A DNA stretch of 64,000 nt from Chloroflexota bacterium (GTDB taxonomy: Bacteria; Chloroflexota; Anaerolineae; Aggregatilineales; UBA2796), in assembly GCA_021325095.1 (NCBI GenBank), contig JAJPHV010000022.1, forward strand, positions 1-64,000. Reading direction: 5' to 3'. Every line of letters begins with the position of its first letter. The stretch's first letter is position 1. Position numbers and translations under genes: made by a program. Positions 21,307 to 31,200 of this stretch are shown here, piece after piece. The notes under the pieces were generated by a model, which searched no databases, was not told the origin of the DNA, and saw only the letters and a list, made by a program, of their open reading frames with translations.

Positions 21307-22911
21307 TTATGCTCCGTTCGTGCTCTCTTTCGGCGCGAGGCCGAGCGAGCGGCGGTAGATCGACTCGTCGAGCAGCGCCTGCCGCAGTTGGTGGCCCCAC
21401 AGCAGCGGACGGTTGCCCCGGAAGCGTTCGTCCACAAAGTCGCGCAGCGCGTGGATGGCCGTATCGGCGGGCAAGTCGCACGTTTGCTGCAAAATCCCGG
21501 CGGCACGGTAGGCGCAGAACCCGGCCTGGCACGGCCCCATGCCCAATCGCAGGTCGCGCCGTAGATCGTCCAGCTTGACTGTCGGCCCGGCCTCCGCGAT
21601 GCGCGCCTCAAGCTGAGAGCGCGTCACCAGTTCGCACTCGCAGATCAGCCCGGTATGTGTGGGTGCGTGTTCGAGCGTGTCCAGGCGGTTGGGCAGCGTA
21701 TGGTAATGGCGCGCGCCAGGCCGCTCGTGCGGCCCCGGCAAGATGGTGGTTGCCGTGACACAGGGCTTATCGACGCCCAACTGCTCGCAGACCGCATCGC
21801 AGACGCGCTCGGCCATCAGGCGGTAGGTGGTCAGCTTGCCGCCGACAATCGAATACATGCCTCGCACGCCGTCGCTTGAGTGATCCAGCACCGAAAATGT
21901 GCGCTTGACGGCGCGCCCTTCGGCACTGGCGTTGTCCTTCGACGGCGGCTCGTAGAGGGGCCGGACGCCTGCCCAGGCCCGCAGCGCCCGCGCCCGCCGG
22001 AAGCCCTGGATCATCAACTCGCCCTCGTCCAGCATCTGCGTCACTTCCTGCGGCGTGATCGTCAGCTCATCGGGACGCGACACAGTGATCGAGGTTGTAC
22101 CGATCACACACACTGTCCCGACAGGAACCAGGATATCGCCGTCGCCGGGCGGGTGCAGGCGGTTGATGACGGTGTTCACCCAGCGCACGTTCATGGCGAT
22201 CATGATGCCCTTGCTGTGCCGCATTTTGATGGTCAGCCCGGCCAGCGCACCGATCTCGCCCGCCCAGGGACCAGCCGCGTTGACGATGCAGGCAGCGTGA
22301 ACGCGCGTCGTCTCGCCCGTGCGCCGATCTTCGAGCAGCGCGCCCGTGACTGCGCCCTGCGAGACTTCGATGGCTGTAACCTTGTGGTAGGTCAGCGCTT
22401 GGGCGCCCTGCGCTTGGGCGGCGGAGGTGATCGCGTGGATCAGATCGAAGGAGTCGCACGAGCCATCCGGCACGCGGAAGGCGCGCACAATCGCCGGGGA
22501 GAGCGCTGGCTCCGCTTTGCGCGCCTCGGCTACAGGGATTTCCTGGGTGGGAATGCCCGCCGCCGCGCAGCCCTTGATGAAAGGCTCCACGTATTCCGGC
22601 GGATCGACGGGCGCGGCCACAAACAGCCCGCCTGTGTCTTCAATCGCGCTCGGCGCAATCCGCCGCAGGATGCGGTTTTCGTCGATGCACTCTTTGGCCG
22701 ATTCGGGATCGCGGACGGCGTAGCGCCCGCCCGAATGCAGCAGCCCATGATAGCGCCCGGAAGTGCCGGTGCTCAGGTCGTTCATCTCGGCCAGCACCAC
22801 GCGCACCCCGCGCAGCGCCAGGTCAAGCATCACGCCCGCGCCCGTCGCACCGCCGCCGATGACCAGTACGTCGCAGTCAATGGATCGCGGTGTTGGTTTT
22901 GTTTGCGTCAT
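21307..22911 (-). CDS. glpA: Anaerobic glycerol-3-phosphate dehydrogenase subunit A
   Basis: 534 residues. The FAD-binding start VLVIGGGATGAGVMLDLALRG is followed by the DAO fold (STGTSGRYHGLLHSGGRYAV, SIVGGKLTTYRLMAE) and a C-terminal BFD-like [2Fe-2S] domain (GLICECEL ... GMGPCQAGFC). This is the catalytic subunit. The C-terminal iron-sulfur domain separates it from aerobic GlpD. It is first in a minus-strand operon with Uma2 and glpB. A Crp/Fnr regulator is divergently placed beyond its start. Confidence 0.92.
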   Translation of the reverse strand: MTQTKPTPRSIDCDVLVIGGGATGAGVMLDLALRGVRVVLAEMNDLSTGTSGRYHGLLHSGGRYAVRDPESAKECIDENRILRRIAPSAIEDTGGLFVAAPVDPPEYVEPFIKGCAAAGIPTQEIPVAEARKAEPALSPAIVRAFRVPDGSCDSFDLIHAITSAAQAQGAQALTYHKVTAIEVSQGAVTGALLEDRRTGETTRVHAACIVNAAGPWAGEIGALAGLTIKMRHSKGIMIAMNVRWVNTVINRLHPPGDGDILVPVGTVCVIGTTSITVSRPDELTITPQEVTQMLDEGELMIQGFRRARALRAWAGVRPLYEPPSKDNASAEGRAVKRTFSVLDHSSDGVRGMYSIVGGKLTTYRLMAERVCDAVCEQLGVDKPCVTATTILPGPHERPGARHYHTLPNRLDTLEHAPTHTGLICECELVTRSQLEARIAEAGPTVKLDDLRRDLRLGMGPCQAGFCAYRAAGILQQTCDLPADTAIHALRDFVDERFRGNRPLLWGHQLRQALLDESIYRRSLGLAPKESTNGA

Positions 22912-23190
22912 GTGCCCGCCTCGTGAGGACCTTCACCTGTGGGGATTATAGCCTGTCGGCGGGGTGGGGAGTAGGAGAAGCGCCACTGGTGCGTTGTCGA
23001 AGCAGTTGTGAGCACGCGAGAGACTGACTTCAATGCCCGAGCGGGCAAAAACAGCGTGATCCTCGGTGCTGGTGTACTGAGAACCTCGGCCAGAAGGGTG
23101 CAACTAACAGGCCCACCTGCACAAAGCGTGTGATCCACTTTATCAAAATGGCAGTATGATGGATCAAAGACAGTGAATGGGAGGTGGGCT

Positions 23191-23895
23191 ATGCCATACG
23201 CGCATCTGCTCAGGAATGTGTCGTTGTTTGCCCAGATGAACGATGCCGAACTCGATGCCCTCGCCTCTGAACTGTTGCCTCAAACTTTCCACAAAAATCA
23301 GATTCTCTTCCAGCAAGGAAGCACGACGAATACGCTTTACATTGTTAAGGCAGGCAAAGTTCAGATTAAAGCGTTCGGGCGCAATCACGAAGTCACCTTT
23401 ACGTCCATCTACGGCCCCGACCAGTATTTCGGCGAATTTTCACTGCTGGACGGCTTGCCTCGCTCGGCGGAAGCCGTTGCCCTCACCTACAGTGAACTGC
23501 TGACGCTGACCCGTCCGGCCTTTTTTCGATTCCTGGAACATCATCCGACTTTTGCGCTGAAACTACTTGTGACGGTGAGTCGCCGGATGCGCTTTGCCGA
23601 GGCCGCTGTTGACCATCCTGTGCCAGTTGCCCCGGAAGAGAAGATCGCCCGTATCTTGCTGGAAATGGCCGAGCGGTACGGGGCCGCACGCATCGACCAG
23701 GGTATCCGTCTGGGGCTGCGCTTAAGCGCCGATGACCTCGCCAGCCTGTCGGGCGTCACCCGTGATACAGCCAATACCATATTGGCGAATCTCAAAGCGA
23801 GCGGCCTGGTCTCATTGGAGCGCTCGCACATTGTCGCCGTTGATCTGCTGCGCCTGCGCGCGATGCTGGCTGCACCAGAAGCCGCCGCTGTTTGA
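23191..23895 (+). CDS. Crp/Fnr-family transcriptional regulator
   Basis: 234 residues. The cyclic-nucleotide-binding fold includes YFGEFSLLDGLPRSAEAVAL, which keeps the phosphate-binding Arg-Ser pair, so cyclic nucleotide binding is plausible. The long C-helix leads to a winged helix (LSADDLASLSGVTRDTANTI). No N-terminal Cys cluster, so it is not an Fe-S Fnr. Start at 23191 follows GGGAGGTG; an ATG 18 nt upstream lacks this. TATGAT at 23155-23160 may be its -10. It is divergent from glpA and could control it. Confidence 0.88.
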   Translation: MPYAHLLRNVSLFAQMNDAELDALASELLPQTFHKNQILFQQGSTTNTLYIVKAGKVQIKAFGRNHEVTFTSIYGPDQYFGEFSLLDGLPRSAEAVALTYSELLTLTRPAFFRFLEHHPTFALKLLVTVSRRMRFAEAAVDHPVPVAPEEKIARILLEMAERYGAARIDQGIRLGLRLSADDLASLSGVTRDTANTILANLKASGLVSLERSHIVAVDLLRLRAMLAAPEAAAV

Positions 23896-23910
23896 AGCTG
23901 GCCGGAAGCT

Positions 23911-23933
23911 GCGCCATCCATTCAGGATGGCGC
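23911..23933. terminator. Hairpin between convergent genes
   Basis: GCGCCATCC-ATTCA-GGATGGCGC is a perfect 9-bp stem with a 5-nt loop at the convergent ends of the Crp gene and the lipoprotein gene. It lacks a T-run; it could stop transcription from both sides. Confidence 0.5.
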
Positions 23934-24530
23934 GGCGATCCGAATCTGCGTGGTATAGCCCTGCCGTTCGACGGCCAACCAGAGCGGACGCACCAGGTCA
24001 TATGGACAGTCGCCGTCGATCCGCGAATGAAACAGGATGATCCGCTGATGGGTGCTTTCGTCCAGTTCGGTGTGGTCATAACTCAGGTCAAGGCTGCATC
24101 CGGTTCCGACGGCCACGAACCCGACGATCTGACGGGTTGAGAAATCGAAAGACTTTCGCTCGACAGCCCCGCGGCACTGCTTGGAGGCATCGACGGCGTC
24201 GTAGAGCTTCGCCAGATCAGCCGGTGAATCAAGCACAAGGGTATGATCGGCCAATGATTGCAGGAAGCTGAAGCACAACCCCGCCAGCACCGAGCCTGCG
24301 TCGTCGTAGGGCAGGCCGGGTAGCCGGGCAGGTTGTTCGGTCACTTCGACGGTGGGTATTGATGTTGCGGATGGGGTGGGTGACGGCGCGGGCGTTGGCT
24401 GCCTGACCGGGAAGTTGCAGGCCGCTGACGCCAGCGTGCACGCGAACAGGCCCACCGCGAATGCCAGAAAAGATTGCCACAGTGTCCGGCTTCTGAAAGC
24501 AAAAAGCATGGCGCTATTTTGACGCGCCAT
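23922..24530 (-). CDS. Putative lipoprotein of unknown function
   Basis: 202 residues. A signal peptide with lipobox LASAAC (after a long n-region) is followed by a Pro/Ser/Thr linker and a domain of about 140 residues containing an alpha-helical LAGLCFSFLQSLADHTLVL, a FDFSTRQIVGFVAVGTGCS strand pair and two further Cys. I do not recognise the domain. Probably anchored outside the cytoplasmic membrane. The downstream part of the hairpin overlaps its stop. Confidence 0.65.
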   Translation of the reverse strand: MARQNSAMLFAFRSRTLWQSFLAFAVGLFACTLASAACNFPVRQPTPAPSPTPSATSIPTVEVTEQPARLPGLPYDDAGSVLAGLCFSFLQSLADHTLVLDSPADLAKLYDAVDASKQCRGAVERKSFDFSTRQIVGFVAVGTGCSLDLSYDHTELDESTHQRIILFHSRIDGDCPYDLVRPLWLAVERQGYTTQIRIAAPS

Positions 24531-24580
24531 GCTCGGAATCCCAAAGGGTCAGTGGTCGAGGAGCGCGAACCTTCTGCCGC

Positions 24581-26218
24581 CTACTGGTCGAATGTCCACA
24601 CCCAACCGGATGGGAAGAGACAGTATGTGACGGTTGTGTTGCCTTCCACATTGAACAGATCGGCCTCGAACGAACCGCGCACCGCTTTGCCCACTTCACT
24701 GGTCACGAACTGGCCGTTGAGGTAGACCGTGACCTTGTCCCCGATGGCGATCACGGTGACGGTAGCGACCTGCCTGGGCGTGAACAGGTCGGTATCCTGG
24801 AAGAAGTTGATCAGGGCGCGGCTGCCCTGACGCTGGACGAGCGCAATCTTCCTGTCGTTGGTGAGCAGCACGAAGGTGACGTCGCGCGTCCCCGATTTGC
24901 GGAAGGTCATGCCGCAACCGCTGGCTTCACCTGCCGTCGTCCAGTTGACCTGGAATTGCAGCACAAAATCTTTGGCCTGGAGCTTGTTGCCAACGGGGAT
25001 CATCTGCCCCGGCGCTTTGCTGTCCCTGGCATACGTCCCTTGCGGCAACCGGAACAGCAGTTTGCCGCCCTCTGGAACCAGCTTATCAGCCTGCAAACTC
25101 TTGACGATCTTGATGGGATCGGCCCCCGTCTGGATTTCTGCCGGGAGCGTCGTGACGGCCAGAGTCATGGTGAATTTGCCGCTGCTGGTTCCCTGCCGCT
25201 GGTTGACGCGGGTGGCGACCACGAAGTATTCGCCGTTGGCAGGCAGCGCGACGTTCATCGTCACTTTAGACGTCCCGGCGCGCGCATTGCTGACCTTCAA
25301 CGGCCCCTGTGCATTTTGATCCGTCGAGGCGATCACAATCGAGGGCACCAGCCCTTCCTCGCCCTCCAGCGTGATCGTCAGCTGGTCGCCCATCGCGCCG
25401 TCGTAAGTGTAGACCCAGAAGATCTGGGTATCATCAATCGTCCCCTGGACAGTCGAGCCGTCCTCAATCGGCCCGGCGTCGACGAACGGCGAAGGGGTTG
25501 GCGTTGCCGACGGCGGGCGGCGCGTCAGCGTCGGGCGCGGCGTGCGCGTGGCGCGGCGGGTAGGTTCCGCTGTCGCCTGTGCGTTAGCTTCCTGGGTACT
25601 GATTGGGGTAGCGGTTGGGCGCGGCGTCCGGGAAGGAAGCGGCGTCGAGGACGGCGCAGCGGTGGCTTCCTCGGTGGCCGCAACGGTGGCCTCGCTGGTG
25701 CCTTCCACAGTTGCCGCTTCAGTTACCCCACTAATGGGTGTTGTTTCCAATGCTACGGCGGTTCCGGCCTGGGTCGCGCTTTTTGTCGCAGCCTGTGTGC
25801 CAGGGCCTGGCTCCACTTTCAGCGTGTAGGCTCCGCTGGTGCGCCCGCCGGAACTGGTCGCTACAATTGTGTACGTGCCTGCCGCTGTAAAAGTGAATTT
25901 GATCTGTGCATCCGAGCCGCCCCCGGAGTCATCGTCTTCGGCCAGCGTCTTGCCAGAAACGTCTTTCAAAAACAGATAAGAATCCAGGCCACCACCACCG
26001 CGCATGGTAATGATGACCGAATTGCCAGCTTCAACAGTCAGCGCGTAAAGGGCCTGAGCATTCTGCGGGTCAATCGTTCCTTCCACTGTATCGCCAATGG
26101 CAATCAGCTTGCCTTCTTGCTGTGCTTTCGCACCCTGTGCAGCAAAGATTCCAAGAATCACGGCCAGCAGGGCAATCAGCGTTACAATCCATCTCCGTAA
26201 CGGGTTCCCATAGCTCAT
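24581..26218 (-). CDS. Secreted protein with two PPC-like domains and a LamG-like C-terminus
   Basis: 545 residues with a signal peptide (WIVTLIALLAVILGIFAAQG). A first pre-peptidase C-terminal-like (PPC) beta domain (GDTVEGTIDPQNAQALYALT ... GTYTIVATSSGG) is joined by a Thr/Pro/Ala linker of about 90 residues to a second (GSTVQGTIDDTQIFWVYTYD). A final beta-sandwich (VNWTTAGEASGCGMTFRKSG ... VTVYLNGQFVTSEVG) resembles concanavalin/LamG folds and is similar in style to the protein at 50776. All parts are binding or structural modules; no catalytic motif is visible. Confidence 0.75.
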   Translation of the reverse strand: MSYGNPLRRWIVTLIALLAVILGIFAAQGAKAQQEGKLIAIGDTVEGTIDPQNAQALYALTVEAGNSVIITMRGGGGLDSYLFLKDVSGKTLAEDDDSGGGSDAQIKFTFTAAGTYTIVATSSGGRTSGAYTLKVEPGPGTQAATKSATQAGTAVALETTPISGVTEAATVEGTSEATVAATEEATAAPSSTPLPSRTPRPTATPISTQEANAQATAEPTRRATRTPRPTLTRRPPSATPTPSPFVDAGPIEDGSTVQGTIDDTQIFWVYTYDGAMGDQLTITLEGEEGLVPSIVIASTDQNAQGPLKVSNARAGTSKVTMNVALPANGEYFVVATRVNQRQGTSSGKFTMTLAVTTLPAEIQTGADPIKIVKSLQADKLVPEGGKLLFRLPQGTYARDSKAPGQMIPVGNKLQAKDFVLQFQVNWTTAGEASGCGMTFRKSGTRDVTFVLLTNDRKIALVQRQGSRALINFFQDTDLFTPRQVATVTVIAIGDKVTVYLNGQFVTSEVGKAVRGSFEADLFNVEGNTTVTYCLFPSGWVWTFDQ

Positions 26219-26381
26219 TTATTGGTACTCCTGAGTGAACAGCATGGAGCAATCTTAAGCGATCTTGTGCAATCAGCCAAACACGACATTCCGGGACTGA
26301 AGGTAGCGCTTCTCAACCGGAAACGCATGTGCCCGTTACAGCTTTAAGCGGACTCTAATCTAGTTACGGCGAGGAAGCATC

Positions 26382-27926
26382 ATGCGGTTTCACCAACTGC
26401 TTGAAGCGGTGGGCGCGGACTTGCGCGCTCGCCCGGCGCAGGACACCGACGTAACTGCGCCCATCAGCGAGGACACACGGGAGATACAGGCCGGTGGCCT
26501 GTTCGTGGCGCGCAAAGGGTTGAACGCCGATGCCCACGACCTGATCGGTGAGGCGGTGGCGCGCGGCGCGGTGGCCGTCGTCGGCGAGCGCCCACCGGGG
26601 CAGGTCAACTGTCCTGTGCCCTATGCGCAGGTGGCGAGCGCGCAGCAGGCGATTGGCCTGCTGTCTGCTGCCTATCATGGCTATCCCTCGCGGCGGCTGA
26701 CCGTGATCGGCGTGACGGGCACGGACGGCAAAACGACGACCACCAACCTGATCTTCAACATCCTGAAGGGGGCAGGCATCCGCGTCGGGATGATCAGCAC
26801 CGTCAGCGCGGTGATCGGCGACGAGGACATCCCCACCGGGCTGCACGTCACCACGCCCACCGCGCCCGAAGTCCAGATGTACCTGCGGCGCATGGTGGAC
26901 GCCGGGCTGACGCACTGCGTGCTGGAAACGACCAGTCACGGGCTGGCGCAGGGGCGGGTCAACGGCGTCGATTACGACGTGGCCGTGCTGACCAACGTCA
27001 CGCACGAGCACCTGGATTTTCACGGCAGTTTCGAGAGTTACCGCGCGGCGAAAGGGCTGCTCTTCAAGAACCTCGGTGATGCCTATCGCAAGCCGGGTGT
27101 GGACAAGAGCGCCGTCGTCAACCTGGACGACGCGAACGCATCGTACTTCCTGGGCTTCCCCGCCGACCAGCACATCACCTACACCTATAAATCGTCCGAC
27201 GCCGACCTGACCGGGGTGGCGATGATCCCTTCGCCCAAAGGCTCGATCTTTCGCTTTGGCATTCGTGGGCGCGAGACCAGCATCACGGTCAATACGCCGC
27301 TGGTCGGCGCGTTCAACATGCAGAACATCCTGGCAGCGGCGGGCGCGGCGGTGGCCCTCCACTGCTCCAACGACGTGATCAAGGCCGGGATCGAGTCGAT
27401 GCCGCCTGTGCCGGGCCGTATGGAACGCATCGACGAGGGCCAACCCTTTCTGGCAATCGTGGACTTCGCGCACACGCCCAACGCCCTGCGACGCGCGCTG
27501 GAAACGGCCCGGCAACTGGTCGCCCCGGAACAGAAAGTGATTGCCGTCTTTGGCAGCGCCGGGTTGCGTGACCGCGAAAAGCGCCGCCTGATGGCCGAGG
27601 TCAGCACGGAACTGGCCGATATTACAGTGCTGACGGCGGAAGACCCGCGCACCGAATCGCTGGCCTCGATCTTGCAGACGATGGCCGAGGGCGCAGCGAG
27701 CAAGGGCGGTGTCGAGGGGCGGACGTTTTACCGCGTGCCGGATCGCGGCGCGGCGCTGGCCTTTGCCTGTTCGCTGGCCCGCCCCGGCGACCTGGTCATC
27801 GCCTGCGGCAAGGGTCACGAGCAAAGCATGTGCTTCGGCACGACAGAGTATCCCTGGGATGATCGGGCAGCGTTGCGGGCGGCGCTGCGCGGCCAGCCGC
27901 TGCGCACGCTGCCGACGGCGACGTGA
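26382..27926 (+). CDS. murE: UDP-N-acetylmuramoyl-tripeptide synthetase
   Basis: 514 residues. The Mur ligase P-loop VTGTDGKTTTTNLI, the central HEHLDFHGSFESYRAAKG with the Lys that becomes carbamylated, and the C-terminal TAEDPRTES segment are present. MurE adds the third amino acid to UDP-MurNAc-L-Ala-D-Glu in peptidoglycan synthesis. The DPR form of the specificity loop does not by itself settle meso-diaminopimelate versus ornithine or lysine. It stands alone here; the murF partner is at 52.8 kb fused to alr. Confidence 0.9.
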   Translation: MRFHQLLEAVGADLRARPAQDTDVTAPISEDTREIQAGGLFVARKGLNADAHDLIGEAVARGAVAVVGERPPGQVNCPVPYAQVASAQQAIGLLSAAYHGYPSRRLTVIGVTGTDGKTTTTNLIFNILKGAGIRVGMISTVSAVIGDEDIPTGLHVTTPTAPEVQMYLRRMVDAGLTHCVLETTSHGLAQGRVNGVDYDVAVLTNVTHEHLDFHGSFESYRAAKGLLFKNLGDAYRKPGVDKSAVVNLDDANASYFLGFPADQHITYTYKSSDADLTGVAMIPSPKGSIFRFGIRGRETSITVNTPLVGAFNMQNILAAAGAAVALHCSNDVIKAGIESMPPVPGRMERIDEGQPFLAIVDFAHTPNALRRALETARQLVAPEQKVIAVFGSAGLRDREKRRLMAEVSTELADITVLTAEDPRTESLASILQTMAEGAASKGGVEGRTFYRVPDRGAALAFACSLARPGDLVIACGKGHEQSMCFGTTEYPWDDRAALRAALRGQPLRTLPTAT

Positions 27927-27938
27927 ACCTTCAATCCC

Positions 27939-27968
27939 TTGTGCAGCCAGGACTCCTGCCCTTATAAT
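27939..27968 (+). promoter_or_regulatory. Sigma70-like promoter
   Basis: TTGTGC (27939-27944), an 18-bp spacer and a consensus TATAAT (27963-27968), located 33 bp before the ATG of the small membrane protein. It would also drive the helicase gene behind it. Confidence 0.6.
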
Positions 27969-28001
27969 GGCCTCGTCAGACAAGCGAATCGCCAGAGGTC
28001 T

Positions 28002-28265
28002 ATGCGAAATCCGCGTAATGTACTGCTGATCGTCTTACTGATTATCTTGGCCGGGTCTGTTTTGCTGATCTTGCTGCTCCAAGCGAGCACGCCAGGCCAA
28101 CCCATCGTGCCAGCGACAGTCCGCGCCCAGCAGTTTGACCCGCTGCGGCTCAACACCGGCACGGAGACGCCCACCGAAGACCGGTTTATCACCTGGGCGG
28201 CGCAGATGGAAGAAACCGACATGGCCGCGACCAACGCCGTGCAAACCGAAGCTGCAACACCCTGA
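28002..28265 (+). CDS. Small single-pass membrane protein
   Basis: 87 residues: MRNPRN, one strong transmembrane helix of Leu/Ile (about 7-30), then a polar tail rich in Thr, Pro and acidic residues. ATG 28002 follows AGAGG and a good promoter. No family recognised. It ends 7 bp before the helicase start, so the two are probably co-transcribed. Confidence 0.6.
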   Translation: MRNPRNVLLIVLLIILAGSVLLILLLQASTPGQPIVPATVRAQQFDPLRLNTGTETPTEDRFITWAAQMEETDMAATNAVQTEAATP

Positions 28266-28272
28266 GCAATCT

Positions 28273-31200
28273 ATGGACTACACCCCCGAACAGGCCGAAG
28301 CCATCCTGACCCACGACTGCAACCTGATCGTGACGGCAGGCGCGGGCAGCGGCAAAACGCGCGTCCTGGTGGATCGCTTTGTGGCGCTGCTGGACAGCCA
28401 CCCCGATTGGCCGCTGCCGTCACTGGTTGCCATTACCTTTACCGAGAAGGCCGCCCGCGAAATGCGTGACCGCGTGCGCCAGGCTATCGAGGAACGGATC
28501 GCCGAGGCCACCGAAACCCGACAAGAGGCCGCGATCCAGCACTGGCGCAAGCACCAGGCGGCGTTGGACAGTGCGCGGATCGGCACGATTCACAGCCTGT
28601 GTGCAAGCATCCTGCGCGCCAACGCCGCCGAGATCGGGATCGATCCGCGCTTCGAGGTGCTGGACGAGATTGAGGCACGCATTCTACGCAGCGACGCGCT
28701 CGATCAGGCGTTGGCGGAACTGGCGGGGCAGCCTGCGGCGCGTCTGCTGGCGGAGTACGGTACGGCTGTCGTGCGGGACGTACTCGACAAGCATATCACC
28801 ACGCCGGACGATCATTTCCTTGATCGGGACTCGTTTCTCGAGCAATGGCACGCGGCATTCGTAGAAGCGATTTACGCGCTCAACCAGCAGCTTTTCCAGG
28901 ACGAGGCGTTCGCAGCGGCGCTCCAATGGGAACCGCCCTGCACAGAGGCCAGCGATAAACTGATGCAGAGTTGGGCCGTCGTGCTGTCCCACCGGCTCGA
29001 CTTCCAGGACGCCGATACGATACCGGCGGCGATGCAGGCCTTCAAGGACAGCATCGATCTGCGAGGCGGCAAGGCGGCGGCCTGGGGCGGCAAGGAAACG
29101 CTTGACGAGGCGCGCAGACTGCTCAAACTGATCCGGGAGCGGGCCGAAGCCTATGTCGAAAGGATTGGCGCGTTTGGTGAGGTCGATGAGGCGGCTGCCG
29201 AGCGGCTGCCGCTGTGGGGCGAGGCGATCCGGCTGGCCCGCCGCGTCTACCAGCGCCACAAACGCAGCCAGCGCGCGCTCGACTTCGATGATCTGGAAGC
29301 GCTGACCCGCGACCTGCTGACCAGACCACACATTGCAGCGCGATACTGCGGCGCGGAGTTCCGGCACATCCTGGTGGACGAGTTCCAGGACACCAACGGT
29401 GCGCAGCGGGACATCATCTACGCGCTGGCCGGGCTGGATCGCCCCGGCAGCCTGTTCGTGGTGGGCGACCCCCGGCAGAGCATTTATGCCTTTCGCGGCG
29501 CGGACGTCAGCGTCTTTGACGATGTGCGCCGGACGATTCTGGCGCTGGGCGGGCGTGAGATCAGCCTGGACAGGTCGTTCCGCGCCCACGAACGGCTGGT
29601 CGGCAGCTTCAACGCGATTTTCGCCGCCTTGCTCACCCAGGGCGAGGGGCCAACACGCGCCTACGAGGTGGCGATGGGCCAGCCCATGATCGCGCACCGG
29701 AAGGCGGGGGTAGCGGATTGGCCGGACATCGAGATCATCTACATTAACCGGGACGTGGCGACGGAAAACGCGCGCCACGCGGAGGATTTGCGCACGTGGG
29801 AAGCCTGGTCGCTGGTGCAGCGGCTCCGGCAGATGGTCGAGGCGGAGCGCCCGGTCTGGGACAAAGCCACGCAGCAGTACCGCCCTCTGCGCTATGGTGA
29901 CGTGGCGGTGCTGTTCCAGACGACGATCAGTATGCCGCTGGTCGAGGAAATCTTTAAGGCCGAGGCCATCCCCTACGTGACGGTGGCGGGCCGGGGCTAT
30001 TACAACCGCCCGGAAGTCTGGGACCTGCTGAATCTGTTGAAGGCGCTGTATAACCCGCTCGACGACCTGTCGCTGGCGGCGGCGCTGCGTTCGCCGCTGT
30101 ACGGTCTGAGCGACGACGACCTGCTGGCGCTGCGCCTCCAACGGCTGCCCGCCGGGGACGGTAAATACGTGCCGCGCCTGTCACTGTGGGCAGCGCTGAC
30201 CGATACCATGCGCCCTTATGATCCGCCGCTGCCCGATCCCGAACGGGTGGCGTTTGCCCGTGAGTCGCTGCTCCGGCTGTACGGCATAGCGGGGCGGGTC
30301 ACGATTGCCGAACTGCTGACGCAGGCTCTGGAAGAAACCGGCTACCTGGCGACATTGAGCGGCCTCTCAGACGGTGCACGCCGCTGCGCCAACGTCGATA
30401 AGCTGGTCGAGGTGGCGCGCCGCAGTGGACGGGTCTCGCTCGGCGATTTCACGCTGTACCTGAACGACCTTTCCCGCAGTGAGGCGCGTGAGGGCGAAGC
30501 GCCCATCGCCAGCGAAGGCGCGGTGCAACTGATGACGGTGCATGGCAGCAAAGGGCTGGAATTCCCGGTAGTTGCGCTGTTTGACGCTTCGGGAGAAGGC
30601 AAAGCGAATGACGAAACCCTGATCGTCGATCCACAGCTTGGCGCGGTGTGCTGCGTAATGGACGAGACGAGCGGTGAAAAGCATAAGCCGTTTGCTTACC
30701 GGCTGGCGCAGCGCTACGAGGAAGCGCGGCGTGAGGCCGAACGGACGCGCCTGCTTTATGTGGGTATGACGCGCGCCCAGGATCAGGTCATCGTCAGCGG
30801 GCGCAGCAACGGCAAGGGCCGATGGCTGGCCCAGTTGCTCGCGGTACTTGGCCTCTCGCCCGACGAACAGATGGCGGAGGAGCAGCTTTACGAACTGTCC
30901 TGGGGCAAATGCCTGGTGCGCGTGCCGCGCCAGCAGCCCGTGACCTACCATGCCTACCAGCGGGCCAGTGCGGGCACTGCCTGGGATGCCCTGGAAGGGC
31001 TGCTCGATCAGCCTGCCCCCTCCCAGCCGCAGCCACCGCCTGGCGCTTCGCTGCTGGCTCCTGTGGCGGTGGATCGGGATGCGCCGTCGCGCATGTTAAG
31101 CGCTGCCGAGATTGCCCTCCTGGGTGAAGCCAACGCCATTGGCAAGCCCTCCACCTTCCGGCAGCACCTGCTGCGGGCCGCCCCGGCGACCATCCGCAAC

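Noticed and set aside
28135-28272. Upstream start for the AddA-like helicase
   Set aside because: The added codons overlap the small membrane-protein gene in another frame, and the family normally begins at the MDYTPEQAEAI position.
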